A DNA stretch of 64,000 nucleotides from DASYKS01 sp035995205 (GCA_035995205.1 DASYKS010000025.1:29968-93967); one strand, 5' to 3'. Shown: positions 9,358-18,222, counted from the stretch's first letter. Notes: generated by a model not told the origin, from the sequence alone. A program made the numbers and translations.

Positions 9358-9908
9358 GACTCCTTCACCTCCCCCAACTACACCTAGAGGGTAGCTGGCT
9401 ACGAGAACAGCCTCTGTATTGGTACCTCTTCCTTCAAGCAAACCAGCTAGCCAGGTTTTCTACTACTACCATCCATCTTCGAACAATCCGGCCACCTCAT
9501 GCAAAAAGCTCAGACTTTCCGACTCCCTGGCTCGAGAGTCTTCAAACTCCTCGCCAGTACCTCTTTCGCTCGGCAAACGTGCGAAGCGCGGCCTCGCTGG
9601 AGCGATTTCTTGGGTGGCCCTTTTGCGGAGGTGCTTGGAGCCATTCCAGTTTCTCCGGAGTCATGCCATCAATCTCACCAGAGACCCTGGTCTCGAATCG
9701 ACCGCATTATAGCGATCGCATTAGACCGACCGCTCGAGAGTCGAAAACGGCAGCACTGGACCGAAGTGTCGCAATATGGAACCCAGCCGCCAGGTCTGAC
9801 GGCTGCAACAATCGGCCGGGAAGGAAGCTTGGCCGATCCGATCCGGCGACACAGCCCCGACTCGGATCTCAACCCTTCGCTCGGCGCCTGGAACTGTCTG
9901 GCGTCCGC

Positions 9909-9945
9909 GCCGGCGAGATGCCGGCGGTCCCAGGACGAGCACACC
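9909..9945 (+). repeat. REP-like hairpin repeat
   Basis: GCCGGCGAGATGCCGGC core with one change from the other copies, followed by GGTCCCAGGACGAG and CACACC. The remaining 9358-10090 interval shows no supportable gene. Confidence 0.7.
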
Positions 9946-10090
9946 TGTTACACAGAAAATCTTATAGCAGTGAGAGTCCGACGCTTCGGCCGAAAGGCAC
10001 CTAGTACACCGTATCGTGGACCTCTTGGGCCCAGAGCTGAGCGCCTCGGTTGGCGGCGTGGGGTTCCTGCGCTCAGGTGCACTTGACTCT

Positions 10091-10834
10091 CTAGCGAGCC
10101 CGCCCCCGCAGTCGTTCCGAGGCCGACCGGCTGGCCACTACTGTCGATCCGTCGGCCATTCGCAACTCCAGCCGCCGGTCGTCGACGGTCGCCATCTCGA
10201 CGACATGATCGAGGTTGACGACGTGGGAGCGGTGGACGACCTCGAAGCGGCGTGGATCGAGACGGGCGATCAGCTCGCGCAGCGGAATGCGCATGAGGTA
10301 CTTGCCGCGCTCCGAGTGGATGCAGACGTACTCGGCCTGCGCTTCGAGGCGGATCACCTGGGCGACGGGGAGCGGGACGATGACGCCACCTTTGCGCGCG
10401 AAGAGCCGCTCGACCGGCGCGGCGAGCCCCTCGCGCAGCCGTTCCGCGACGTCCGGAGCTTCCTGCCGTTCGGGCGATCGGGCGAGCAGGCGTTGGACGG
10501 CGCTCTCGAAGCGCTCGCGGCCGAAGGGCTTGACGAGATAGTCGACGGCGCCCAGCTCGAAGGCGGCGAGCGCGTGCGCTTCGTGCGCCGTCGTGAAGAT
10601 CACCTCCGGCCGATGCCGCGCGAGACGCAGGGCTTCCAGGCCGTCGCGCTCGGGCAGGCGGATATCCAAGAAGACGAGATCCGGCCGGTCGCGATCGAGC
10701 CGCGCCGTGGCTTCGACGCCGTCCGCCGCGGTCCCCACGAGATCGAGCCCGGAGCAGGAGGCGACGAGCGCGACCAGGCTCTTGCGGGCCTCGACCTCGT
10801 CCTCGACGATCAGACAGCGGAGCGGCTCTCTCAT
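10091..10834 (-). CDS. LytTR family response regulator
   Basis: Response regulator of 247 residues: a receiver domain (residues 5-120) followed by a LytTR DNA-binding domain (about 145-240). Receiver residues are present: acidic EDE at 11-13, phospho-acceptor Asp57 in FLDIRLPERDG, Thr81/82 and Lys102 in VKPFG. The LytTR part carries the typical FARKGGVIVPL and FEVVHRSHVVNLDHV segments. The start (MREPLRCLIVEDE) overlaps the stop of the sensor kinase gene by four bases, so the two are co-translated. It should regulate a nearby or cell-envelope gene in response to the kinase; the target is not visible. Confidence 0.95.
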   Translation of the reverse strand: MREPLRCLIVEDEVEARKSLVALVASCSGLDLVGTAADGVEATARLDRDRPDLVFLDIRLPERDGLEALRLARHRPEVIFTTAHEAHALAAFELGAVDYLVKPFGRERFESAVQRLLARSPERQEAPDVAERLREGLAAPVERLFARKGGVIVPLPVAQVIRLEAQAEYVCIHSERGKYLMRIPLRELIARLDPRRFEVVHRSHVVNLDHVVEMATVDDRRLELRMADGSTVVASRSASERLRGRAR

Positions 10835-11964
10835 TCGTCGTCCTCGGCGTCTTCCGGGTGCTCCGGGGGCTCCGGGTGCTCGATCGCGACCGCGGCGCGA
10901 AATCCCGCCGGTTCGAGGGCTCGCGTCGAGAATCGAGCCCGATCTCCGAACAGCCAGTGCAAACGGTCCGTGAGCAGGTGATGGCCGAGGCCCCCCTCTC
11001 CGAGCGGCGAGCCAGCCGGCGCGCCGTCGTCTTCGACCGAGAAGCGGACGCCGGTCTCGTCGCGCTCGATCGCGATCCGCAAGCGCCCGCCGCCGGCGCG
11101 CGGCGCGACGGCGTGGCGGATCGCGTTCTCGACCAGCGGCTGAAGGGAAAACGGCGGCACGCGTGCCTGGAGCGCGGCATCCTCCACCCGCCACTCGACG
11201 CGGAGGCGGTCGCCAAGGCGCATGCGCTCGATTTCGAGGTACTGCTTGGTCATCGCGAGCTCTTCGCCCAGGGTCACGAGGTCCCGGCCCTCCGCGTGCA
11301 GCGCGAGGCCGTAGCGCAGGATCGCGCCCAGCCGCTCCAGGCAGTCCGCCGCGCGCTCGGGCTCGCGGGTGGTCAGGCCGATCAGCGAGTGCAGGACGTT
11401 GAGCACGAAATGGGGATTCAAATGGGAGCGGAGCGCGGAGAGCTCGGCGGAAGCGCGCAGGCGTTCGGCTCGTTCCGCCCGCAGCGCGGCCGCCTGCGCC
11501 TGGCTCGCCCGCAGTCGGGCCGCGGCCAATGCGGCCAGGACGGCGAAGACGAGGAGGGCCATCGCGCCGCGCCAAATCAGGACCGCGACGCCCATCCCCC
11601 GAGGCACCTCGAGCAGCGGACGGCCGGCGGTGAGCAACGCCGCGAAGCGACTCGCGACGACGCACCACGAGACGAAGAGGATCGCCACGCCCGCAATCGC
11701 CGGCCAGACGATGCCCTGGCGCCTGAGCCTCCGGTCGAGCCAGGCAAGCGCGAGAGGACCCGCGGCCAGCTCGGGGAATGCGTTGAGCGCTCCGTAGAGC
11801 GCCGCCTTGAGCACGGAGGGCTCCCCGCCGACCAGGAGAGCGCCGATCGAGATCGACGCGTAGGCGAGGAAGCCGAGGAGCCAAAGCCACAGAGAGACCG
11901 GCCGCGGCTCGGCGGCCGGCGCAATCCGGGCCTCCCTCTCCCCGGCCTTTCGATCGGATTGCAC
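10831..11964 (-). CDS. LytS/YehU-type sensor histidine kinase
   Basis: Histidine kinase of 377 residues with four predicted membrane helices in the first 150 residues, then a coiled linker, the His_kinase box HLNPHFVLNVLHSL with His185, and an ATPase region with the N box QPLVENAIRHA (275-285) and a short GLGHHLL G box. The start is GTG at 11964, reading MQSDRK. It is the first gene of a two-gene operon with the LytTR regulator and overlaps it by four bases. There is no periplasmic sensor domain, so the signal is probably perceived in or near the membrane. Confidence 0.93.
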   Translation of the reverse strand: MQSDRKAGEREARIAPAAEPRPVSLWLWLLGFLAYASISIGALLVGGEPSVLKAALYGALNAFPELAAGPLALAWLDRRLRRQGIVWPAIAGVAILFVSWCVVASRFAALLTAGRPLLEVPRGMGVAVLIWRGAMALLVFAVLAALAAARLRASQAQAAALRAERAERLRASAELSALRSHLNPHFVLNVLHSLIGLTTREPERAADCLERLGAILRYGLALHAEGRDLVTLGEELAMTKQYLEIERMRLGDRLRVEWRVEDAALQARVPPFSLQPLVENAIRHAVAPRAGGGRLRIAIERDETGVRFSVEDDGAPAGSPLGEGGLGHHLLTDRLHWLFGDRARFSTRALEPAGFRAAVAIEHPEPPEHPEDAEDDE

Positions 11965-12144
11965 GAGCCTATTCTGTAGGCGGGTCCGATGCCGCGCAAG
12001 GCGGCCGGACGGGCGTTCACGGCCGTTCGTGGGTCCCGATCGGCAGCTCGTCGACCCGCGCGCCCGCCGCGCTCGAAAGCGGGTGCATGCTGCCGGGCGA
12101 CGGCAGAAGTCAGACGAAAAGAAAACCTGCCGAGGAGGAATCGA

Positions 12145-13110
12145 ATGAGCGACCAGATCACCACGTTCGCGGCGAGCGCATGGCTACTGCTCGCCGCCGC
12201 TCCGGGGCTCGCCGTGGACGTGAACACGAAGGCAGTGGATTCGTTTGCCCCGCAGCGACTGGCTGCTGCCGAAGGCGCCCGAAGGAGCGAGGAGGCAAAC
12301 GGAACCACGACCAGGACGAACAGCTCGCCGGCCGGCGAGGTCGCCGCGCTCGGGGCGCGCGCCCTCGCCGCGGACTATGCCGCGGACATCCCCGAGATGC
12401 ACGAGATCGCGCACGCCCTAGAGCCCTTCGTCGCCGACGAGCAAGTCGGAGCCTGGGCACGGTACTGGCGGGGCTTTTCGTATTGGCGTAGCGCGATCAA
12501 CCTGTTCAACGTCGACGCCACGAATCCGCGGGCGCTGACCGACTTGACGAGCGCCGAGGCCGAATTCGGCGCCGCGATGGTCGATCCGGCGGTCGCGGCG
12601 GACGCCAAGTCCGCCCGCGCCTCCTGCATTCTCAACTTCGCCTATCTGGCGAGCGAGAAAGAGGACCGCGGTGCGGCCCTCAAGGAGTACCTGCGGCTAA
12701 TTGGCGAGGCCAAGGCCGCCCAGCCCGACAATCCGCGCGTCCATTGGGTTAACGACTGGGGTCTCTACTACGCTCCGCCGCCCCAGGGGGGAGCCGACGC
12801 CGCCATCGCCGCCCTGACCGCGGCGCTCGAAGCGAGCCGGCGCGATGCGGCCGCTCCGCACCCACCCGCCGCGCCGACCTGGGGCGAGCCCGAGCTGCTC
12901 ATGGCGCTCTCCTGGATCCAGGAGAACCGGCCCGATCCGAAGCTCCTAGAGGCCGATCGGCGCGCCCACGAGGCGCTCTCCCGGGTCCCCGAGTGGCACT
13001 ATGTGAAGGCGATCCTGCTGCCGCAGATCCACGCCAAGATGGCCGGTGGTGCAACGCCCATCGCCTGCCCATCCGCGAGCGGCAAGGAGACGAGCACCGA
13101 GCCGCACTGA
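12145..13110 (+). CDS. Secreted TPR-like hypothetical protein
   Basis: Protein of 321 residues starting at ATG 12145 behind GAGGAGGAA. Residues 5-25 (TTFAASAWLLLAAAPGLAV) form a signal peptide. The rest is Ala-rich and helical with pairs resembling TPR helices (YWRGFSYWRSAINLF, ARASCILNFAYLASEKEDRGAALKEYLRLI, ELLMALSWIQENRP). No enzyme motif was recognised. The role may be a periplasmic scaffold. It is divergent from the LytS/LytTR pair across a 180-bp gap, so that pair could regulate it, but no shared operator was identified. Confidence 0.75.
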   Translation: MSDQITTFAASAWLLLAAAPGLAVDVNTKAVDSFAPQRLAAAEGARRSEEANGTTTRTNSSPAGEVAALGARALAADYAADIPEMHEIAHALEPFVADEQVGAWARYWRGFSYWRSAINLFNVDATNPRALTDLTSAEAEFGAAMVDPAVAADAKSARASCILNFAYLASEKEDRGAALKEYLRLIGEAKAAQPDNPRVHWVNDWGLYYAPPPQGGADAAIAALTAALEASRRDAAAPHPPAAPTWGEPELLMALSWIQENRPDPKLLEADRRAHEALSRVPEWHYVKAILLPQIHAKMAGGATPIACPSASGKETSTEPH

Positions 13111-13185
13111 AAAAACGCTCGATCTGCTCGCTGGTGCGGGCCGTGGACCTGGGCTGGCGCTAGTTCGAAGACGCGGTGCTTGTGC

Positions 13186-13191
13186 TATTCT
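13186..13191 (+). promoter_or_regulatory. Possible -10 element of the RiPP precursor gene
   Basis: TATTCT lies 21 bases before the start codon, with a weak TTCGAA-like -35 about 17 bases upstream of it. This is a visual match only. Confidence 0.3.
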
Positions 13192-13212
13192 CAAACAAAC
13201 AACGGAGGAACC

Positions 13213-13395
13213 ATGAAGAGAAAACTCCTGCTATCCAAGGAGACCCTCGGCAGTCTCAGCCGCAATCAACTTGAGAAAGTACCCGGGGGTCTTTCAGAAC
13301 TGGTTTACTGCGCTCCCACCGAGACGGGGCATCCAACCTGCGAAAATACCTGCCGTTTGTGCACTTTCACTTATTCGGAGTGGCCCTGCGGGTAA
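13213..13395 (+). CDS. Double-glycine leader RiPP precursor (class I lanthipeptide-like)
   Basis: Sixty-residue peptide. The leader MKRKLLLSKETLGSLSRNQL followed by EKVPGG matches the leader form of GG-type natural-product precursors (Bacteroidota-style class I lanthipeptides: basic N-terminus, LxLxKETL, then a GG cleavage site). The predicted core after Gly26 is 34 residues with five Cys and several Ser/Thr, suited to thioether or disulfide crosslinking. A GGAGGAA ribosome site lies five bases before the ATG. No LanB/LanC, radical SAM or peptidase-transporter gene lies nearby, so the maturation enzymes must be encoded elsewhere. The gene is 300 bases upstream of copy 2 of the composite repeat element. 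Confidence 0.72.
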   Translation: MKRKLLLSKETLGSLSRNQLEKVPGGLSELVYCAPTETGHPTCENTCRLCTFTYSEWPCG

Positions 13396-13441
13396 TCGGG
13401 TCAAGCACAGGAACGAAGTAACTGGGGGATCTCGTCGACCC

Positions 13442-13666
13442 CTAGCACCCGGGATTTCGGCAACCATTCTGAGCGCGGATCCGGATGACGGCGTTCATTA
13501 AATCCTGGGCGGCTTTCAAACGCTCCGTCGGCGTCAGCTTCAGCTCGTCGCGAATCTGACTGACGTCGCCCCAGTCCAGACCATACTCCGACACCTCAAG
13601 CTGGGCATAGTCGGTGGGAACCCCTTCCATCACCGGGTCCGTGACCCCTGCGTCTTGTCGGCCCAT
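13442..13666 (-). CDS. Small hypothetical protein
   Basis: Possible 74-residue protein (or 62 residues if it starts at 13630). The C-terminal half, GLDWGDVSQIRDELKLTPTE followed by RLKAAQDLMNAV, reads as a regular amphipathic helix pair, like short partner proteins of toxin or nucleotidyltransferase modules. No family was recognised. Its 5' end lies next to the left flank of the copy 2 repeat element, so it may be truncated or fused to repeat sequence. The call rests on protein-like composition only. Confidence 0.4.
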   Translation of the reverse strand: MGRQDAGVTDPVMEGVPTDYAQLEVSEYGLDWGDVSQIRDELKLTPTERLKAAQDLMNAVIRIRAQNGCRNPGC

Positions 13667-13701
13667 GGCCGAACCGTACCAGAGATCGAGCGGACTTCTG
13701 G

Positions 13702-14082
13702 CCCCGGGCGCGCCGAGCACCAGCTCGGCACCGAAGCGGTCGAGGTCGCCCCAACGGCCGAGCTTGCGGAGCCGGCTCCGGGAACCGGCGCGGCGCTTCC
13801 GGGAAGCCGCGCAGCGCTGTCCGCGTTGCGCGGAGCGGTCTCGACTTCGAAAGGGCCGAGGGTTGGTCGTGGCACGGATCGCACCGCCGTCCGGAGAGCT
13901 CATCGAGTCCGTCCTTCCGGGGTATGACCCCTCCTCGGAGTCGCACCCTCCCTGGCGCGGTCCGGCTGTTGGTAATGGCGTCAACGACCGGAGAGGCCGA
14001 TCAAGGAGCGGCACAAGAAGGGGTGTACGGCTTTCGCGGGAGAAGGGTTACGGCAATTCGGCCCTCCCGGTACGGACTGCCA
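13702..14082. repeat. Composite repeat element, copy 2 (contracted array)
   Basis: The left flank (13702-13765) matches 5833-5896, including GCGCCGAGCACCAGC and GGTCGCCCCAACGGCCGAGC. About 80 bp of 21-bp-periodic sequence (13775-13855) matches the last units of array 1. The right flank (13861-14082) matches 6894-7128, including GGTGTACGGCTTTCGCGGGA. The difference from copy 1 is mainly loss of array units. Confidence 0.75.
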
Positions 14083-14191
14083 AGACTCGGATGACGAGCG
14101 GGCTTCCCCTGCGAGCCATTTCACGACACGGAGGGAGCCCTGTTACTCTTCTGTCGTGCGGGGCCTGCTGCGAGCGAGCCCGGAGGCACTC

Positions 14192-14467
14192 ATGGCGAGC
14201 GTCGTACTGACCGACTACTTGAAGTATAGGGCTCGCTTACGAGGCTTTGACCTCTCGGTCATTGAAGACATCGTGCGGTTCTCGGACGAGAGATATTTCG
14301 ACAGCGCCACGCAGCGCATGGTGGCCGTCGGACGCCACGGAGATCTGCTGGTCATGGTCCCGTACGACCATGATACCGAGCGGGAGACGATGACTCCGGT
14401 AACCGTGCATCCCACGACTCGGCAGCAGATTACCTTCCGCGTGCGGACAGGGAGATTCCGACAATGA
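14192..14467 (+). CDS. DUF4258-like small protein, probable toxin
   Basis: Protein of 91 residues starting at ATG 14192 with GGAGG seven bases upstream. The pattern of a helix (VIEDIVRFSDERYFD), then strands (RMVAVGRHGDLLVMVPYD, MTPVTVHPTTRQQITFRVRTGRF) resembles DUF4258/BrnT-type proteins of the RelE fold; the family call is moderate. Its stop overlaps the ATG of the following DUF2283-like gene, and such pairs recur in bacterial genomes. This suggests a toxin/antitoxin-like unit, but no activity can be inferred from the sequence alone. Confidence 0.7.
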   Translation: MASVVLTDYLKYRARLRGFDLSVIEDIVRFSDERYFDSATQRMVAVGRHGDLLVMVPYDHDTERETMTPVTVHPTTRQQITFRVRTGRFRQ

Positions 14468-14694
14468 AGCCGAAGATGACCTATTTTTCCGCTGAAGACG
14501 TGCTGCACCTCGTGATAGGAGAAGAGAAAGAGGCGAGCAGCATTGAGCTGAGCCCCAACATCACCGCGGAGCTGAATGAACGGGGAGAGCTGATCGGAAT
14601 CGAAATCCTCTCGGCCAGCGCATTTATCAGAGACTCAATCATGGAAGGAGTCCAGGCGAAAGTTCTCCAACTCGCCTCCGCAAGCGGCCTCTGA
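14464..14694 (+). CDS. DUF2283 family protein, probable antitoxin partner
   Basis: Small protein of 76 residues. DUF2283 features are visible: N-terminal strand MTYFSAEDVLHLVI, the middle SIELSPNITAELNERGELIG, and IEILSAS. The ATG overlaps the stop of the DUF4258-like gene (ATGA). It most likely forms a complex with that neighbour. Confidence 0.75.
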   Translation: MKPKMTYFSAEDVLHLVIGEEKEASSIELSPNITAELNERGELIGIEILSASAFIRDSIMEGVQAKVLQLASASGL

Positions 14695-14857
14695 TCGGGG
14701 CGCCGAGCCTCGAGCTCGCCAGATGCCCAACCCACCTCGCTTCAATCTGGCGGCAGCCCTCCCGACCGTGACAGACTCCCGCCGACCGTTTTCGGCTGCA
14801 AAACAACCGGGGCTCTCGCGCGTTTAAGCGCCGGCTCCATGAGTCGGAGGACCCACC

Positions 14858-16594
14858 TTGCGAGGACTCTTCCAGACCAAGTCGCTCGACGCGATTCTGG
14901 CTTCCGCCGCGGACAAGACGAATGCCCTGCGGCGCGAGCTGGGGCCGTGGAACGTCACGCTGCTGGGCGTGGGCGCGATCGTCGGGGCGGGCATTTTCGC
15001 CACTATCGGCACCGCGGCGGCGGGAGATGCGGCGCGGCCGGGAGCCGGGCCGTCTTTGATGCTGTCGTTTGCGATCACCGCCGTGGTCTGCGCGTTTACC
15101 GCGCTGTGCTACGCGGAGATGGCGGCGATGGTGCCGATCTCCGGCTCGGCCTACACCTATTCGTATGCGACGCTCGGCGAGCTGATCGCCTGGATCATCG
15201 GCTGGGATCTGATCATCGAGTACGCGGTGGGCAACGTCGCGGTGGCGATCAGCTGGGGCAACTACTTCCGTACTCTGCTCGACGGCTTCGGCATCCACAT
15301 CCCGCAATGGATGGCGATCGACTATCGGACGGCGGCGAAGATCCCCGGTCTGTACGAGAGCGCGCCGCACATCTTCGGCATTCCGATCATCTTCAACATC
15401 CTGGCGTTCGGCATCGTCATGCTGATCACGATCGTGCTCGTCTGGGGCATTCGCGAGTCGGCTTCGCTGAACGCCGGCATGGTGATCTTGAAGATCCTGG
15501 TGCTGCTGTTCTTCATCGGCATCGCGCTCCACTATGTGCCGGCGACCAAGATGGCTCAGAACTGGCACCCGTTCCAACCCAACGGCTGGGGCGGCACGCT
15601 CGCCGGGGCGGCGGTCGTGTTCTTCGCCTACATCGGCTTCGACGCGGTCTCGACCGTCGCGGAGGAGACCAAGAACCCGACCCGGAACCTGCCGATCGGC
15701 ATTCTCGCCTCGCTCGCGATCTGCACGATTCTCTACGCCATGGTCGCCGCCGTATTCACCGGCATGATCCCCTATCCCGAGTTGACGAAGATGCTCTCTT
15801 CGCAACAGGCCGAGCCGCTCACCATGGCGCTCGATTACGTGGCGCCGCATCAGACCTGGGCGACCACGCTGGTGGCGTTGGGCTCGGTGATCGCCCATAC
15901 CGCCGTGCTGCTGGTGTTCCAGCTCGGACAGCCGCGCATCTTCTTCTCGATGGCGCGCGATGGCTTGCTCCCGAAAAGCTTCGCGAAGATCCATCCGAAG
16001 TACCGCACGCCGCACGTGACCACGATCTGGACCGGCGTTCTGGTCGGCGCGTTCTCGGCCTTTACCAGCATCGACGAGATGGTCGACCTGACCAACATCG
16101 GCACGCTGTTCGCGTTCGTCCTGGTCTGCGTGGGCATCCCGATCCTGCGCTTGAAGGACCCCCACCGCGCCCGCCCGTTCCAAGTGCCGTTCGGGCCGTT
16201 CCTGCTGCCACTCTTGGGCGCCGTCTCGTGCATCGGGTTGATGTTCTACCTGCCTCCCGCCTCGTGGTGGCGGTTCATCGGCTGGCTGGTGCTCGGCTTC
16301 GCGGTCTACACCTCGTTCGGCTACTCGCAGAGCGTGATTGGCCGCGGCTTGGGCCGTCCCGAGAAGACGCCGCCGACGCTCAAAATCGCGTCGATCGGCT
16401 TCCTGCTGCTCGCGGCCGGCCTGTTCGCAATCCCGCACAACGCGGGACCGGGGACCCTCCTGGCTCTCGCCGGGGACGGCACCGCCGCGGAGCACGCCCG
16501 GGCTCTTTGGGGGATCGGTTTGATCGCGGTCGGTGCCCTGATCGGATTCGGCGGCGTCGGCGCCACGCGTAGTGCGAAAGGCGTGAATGCATAG
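14858..16594 (+). CDS. APC family amino acid permease (CAT type)
   Basis: Secondary amino-acid transporter of 578 residues with 12 to 14 predicted membrane helices. The APC signature is clear: GVGAIVGAGIFATIG in helix 1, FTALCYAEMAAMVPISGSAY in helix 3, WDLIIEYAVGNVAVAISWGNY, and FFAYIGFDAVSTVAEETKNP, which is typical of cationic amino acid transporters. The start is TTG at 14858 with CGGAGGA seven bases upstream; no ATG fits. The C-terminal 60 residues add two extra helices. The gene stands alone; no regulator is adjacent. Confidence 0.93.
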   Translation: MRGLFQTKSLDAILASAADKTNALRRELGPWNVTLLGVGAIVGAGIFATIGTAAAGDAARPGAGPSLMLSFAITAVVCAFTALCYAEMAAMVPISGSAYTYSYATLGELIAWIIGWDLIIEYAVGNVAVAISWGNYFRTLLDGFGIHIPQWMAIDYRTAAKIPGLYESAPHIFGIPIIFNILAFGIVMLITIVLVWGIRESASLNAGMVILKILVLLFFIGIALHYVPATKMAQNWHPFQPNGWGGTLAGAAVVFFAYIGFDAVSTVAEETKNPTRNLPIGILASLAICTILYAMVAAVFTGMIPYPELTKMLSSQQAEPLTMALDYVAPHQTWATTLVALGSVIAHTAVLLVFQLGQPRIFFSMARDGLLPKSFAKIHPKYRTPHVTTIWTGVLVGAFSAFTSIDEMVDLTNIGTLFAFVLVCVGIPILRLKDPHRARPFQVPFGPFLLPLLGAVSCIGLMFYLPPASWWRFIGWLVLGFAVYTSFGYSQSVIGRGLGRPEKTPPTLKIASIGFLLLAAGLFAIPHNAGPGTLLALAGDGTAAEHARALWGIGLIAVGALIGFGGVGATRSAKGVNA

Positions 16595-16621
16595 AGAGGC
16601 ATCACGCCGCGAATCGCGTCT

Positions 16622-16673
16622 CGTAGGGGCGGAGCTTGTCTCCGCCCGGGGGCAGGCAAGCTGCCCCCCTACG
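16622..16673. repeat. Double palindromic repeat (GTAGGGGCGG family)
   Basis: Two abutting hairpins: GTAGGGGCGGAG pairing with CTCCGCCC, and GGGGGCAG pairing with CTGCCCCC. The second copy at 29743-29793 is nearly identical. The repeat lies between the permease and queE. Confidence 0.8.
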
Positions 16674-16703
16674 TGGGCTGCTCCAAAAAGGTAAGCGACG
16701 CTC

Positions 16704-17303
16704 GTGGCGAAGACCTATCGGGTCAACGAGATCTTCTACAGCCTGCAAGGGGAAGGGGTTCGCGCGGGAACGGCGAACCTCTTCCTCCGCTTCTCGAAGT
16801 GCAACCTCATCTGTAAGGTCGAGACCCACGGCTTCGATTGCGACACCGAATTCGAGTCGGGGCGCGATCTTTCCCTCGATGAGATCGTCGCGGAGTTTCG
16901 CGCCCTCTCCCCCGCCTGCCGTTGGGCGATCCTGACCGGCGGCGAGCCCGCGCTTCAGGTCGACGCCGAGCTGATCGACGCGCTTCACGCCGCGGGGTAC
17001 CGGCTCGCGATCGAGACCAACGGCAGCTTCGCGCTGCCGGAAGGCATCGACTGGATCACCGTGAGCCCGAAAGTCGCGGAGCACGCGATCCGCCAGCGCC
17101 GGGCTCATGAGGTGAAATACGTCCGCGGCCATGGCCAAGCGATTCCGCAGACCGTCGTCGAGGCGGACCACTATCTAATCTCGCCCGCGTTTGCCGGCGA
17201 CGGAATCGACCCGCGCGCGCTCGCCTGGTGCCTGCGCCTGGTCGAAGAGAACCCGGCCTGGCGGCTGTCGATCCAGCAGCACAAAATCTGGGGCGTACGG
17301 TAG
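16704..17303 (+). CDS. queE: 7-carboxy-7-deazaguanine synthase QueE
   Basis: Radical SAM enzyme that converts 6-carboxytetrahydropterin to 7-carboxy-7-deazaguanine in queuosine/7-deazapurine synthesis. It has 199 residues. Typical features are NEIFYSLQGEG near the N-terminus, the cysteine region C33-NLI-C37 with C46 in GFDCDTEF, the GGEPAL SAM motif, ETNGSF, and SPK. The cysteine spacing CX3CX8C differs from the classical radical SAM CX3CX2C but matches a deviating QueE subgroup. The start is GTG at 16704. No other queuosine genes lie in the window. Confidence 0.93.
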   Translation: MAKTYRVNEIFYSLQGEGVRAGTANLFLRFSKCNLICKVETHGFDCDTEFESGRDLSLDEIVAEFRALSPACRWAILTGGEPALQVDAELIDALHAAGYRLAIETNGSFALPEGIDWITVSPKVAEHAIRQRRAHEVKYVRGHGQAIPQTVVEADHYLISPAFAGDGIDPRALAWCLRLVEENPAWRLSIQQHKIWGVR

Positions 17304-17313
17304 GCGGCCTCGC

Positions 17314-18222
17314 ATGCCCGCCCTCTGCGCGCAGCATCCGGAAATCGCCGCGCTCTACGCCTGCGATGGTTGCGGGCGCGAGTTGTGCGACCAGTGCATC
17401 ACCGCCGGCCATGCCCTCCTGTTCTGCAAGATCTGCGGCGAGCGGGCGATCCCCCTGGCTCCGCTGGAGGGTCCGGCGCCCGGCGCGCATTCGGCAGTCC
17501 AGCTGCGGCGCCGCGCGGTGATCGATTCGAGCTACCGCCTGTCCCAGGCGTTCGGTTATCCGTTCCGCGGCATGGGCAAGTATCTGTTCGTCGCCGCGCT
17601 GGTCTGCCAGGGCGGGGTGGAAATCCTGCTCCGTTTCGGCATCAACCTCTTCCGCTTCGCGCTCGCGTTCGGGTTCTGGTCGCTGCTCGTCGGCCTCCAG
17701 TTGAAGATCGCGCGCTCGACCGCCGAAGGGCAGGACGAGCTGCCCGACTGGCCGGACTATTTCTCGCTCGGCGAGCGCTTCTTCGACATCCTGGTCTTCC
17801 TGATCCTCCAGATCTGGCGCTACGGCCTGGTGGCGCTCTATCTCTTCGTCGGCCGGAGCATGATCTTCACCAAGGAACCGAACCTCCTGTACTGGCTCGG
17901 AGCGGCGGTGCTCGGCTGGCTCGGAACGGTCGCCGCCACGATGGCGCTCGGCGCGGTCGGCAAGTTCGATCCCGACCTGGTTCTGCGGCTCGAGCTCCAT
18001 ACCCGAGCGTTCCGCGCCTGCGGCGCCGACGCGGTGACGATCGTCAATCTGGTCTTCGCCCTCGACCTCGCCGTCTGGCTCGTCCGCCTCTGTCTCGCCG
18101 ACATCCCGCTCGCCGGAAGCGCGGCCGCCGGGATTCTCGGCACCTACGCCCTGTTCGTCTCGGCGCACCTCGCGGGGCTGTTGTTCCGGCGCAATGCAGC
18201 CGCGGTGGAGGAGATCTACTAG
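17314..18222 (+). CDS. B-box/zinc-ribbon membrane protein
   Basis: Protein of 302 residues. The first 45 residues carry paired cysteines and histidines (CAQHPEIAALYACDGCGREL, then CDQC, H and CKIC) that resemble a B-box-like zinc-binding domain. From about residue 85 there are five or six hydrophobic segments, some with amphipathic character (YLFVAALVCQGGVEILLRFG, VAATMALGAVG). This layout is found in DUF4013-like membrane proteins of unknown role. The ATG at 17314 lies ten bases after the queE stop, so the two are probably co-transcribed. Function unknown. Confidence 0.8.
   Translation: MPALCAQHPEIAALYACDGCGRELCDQCITAGHALLFCKICGERAIPLAPLEGPAPGAHSAVQLRRRAVIDSSYRLSQAFGYPFRGMGKYLFVAALVCQGGVEILLRFGINLFRFALAFGFWSLLVGLQLKIARSTAEGQDELPDWPDYFSLGERFFDILVFLILQIWRYGLVALYLFVGRSMIFTKEPNLLYWLGAAVLGWLGTVAATMALGAVGKFDPDLVLRLELHTRAFRACGADAVTIVNLVFALDLAVWLVRLCLADIPLAGSAAAGILGTYALFVSAHLAGLLFRRNAAAVEEIY

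Noticed and set aside
9419..9712. Open frames between the SIR2 gene and the LytTR gene
   Set aside because: No ribosome sites, no protein-like features, and part of the region is occupied by a REP-like repeat.
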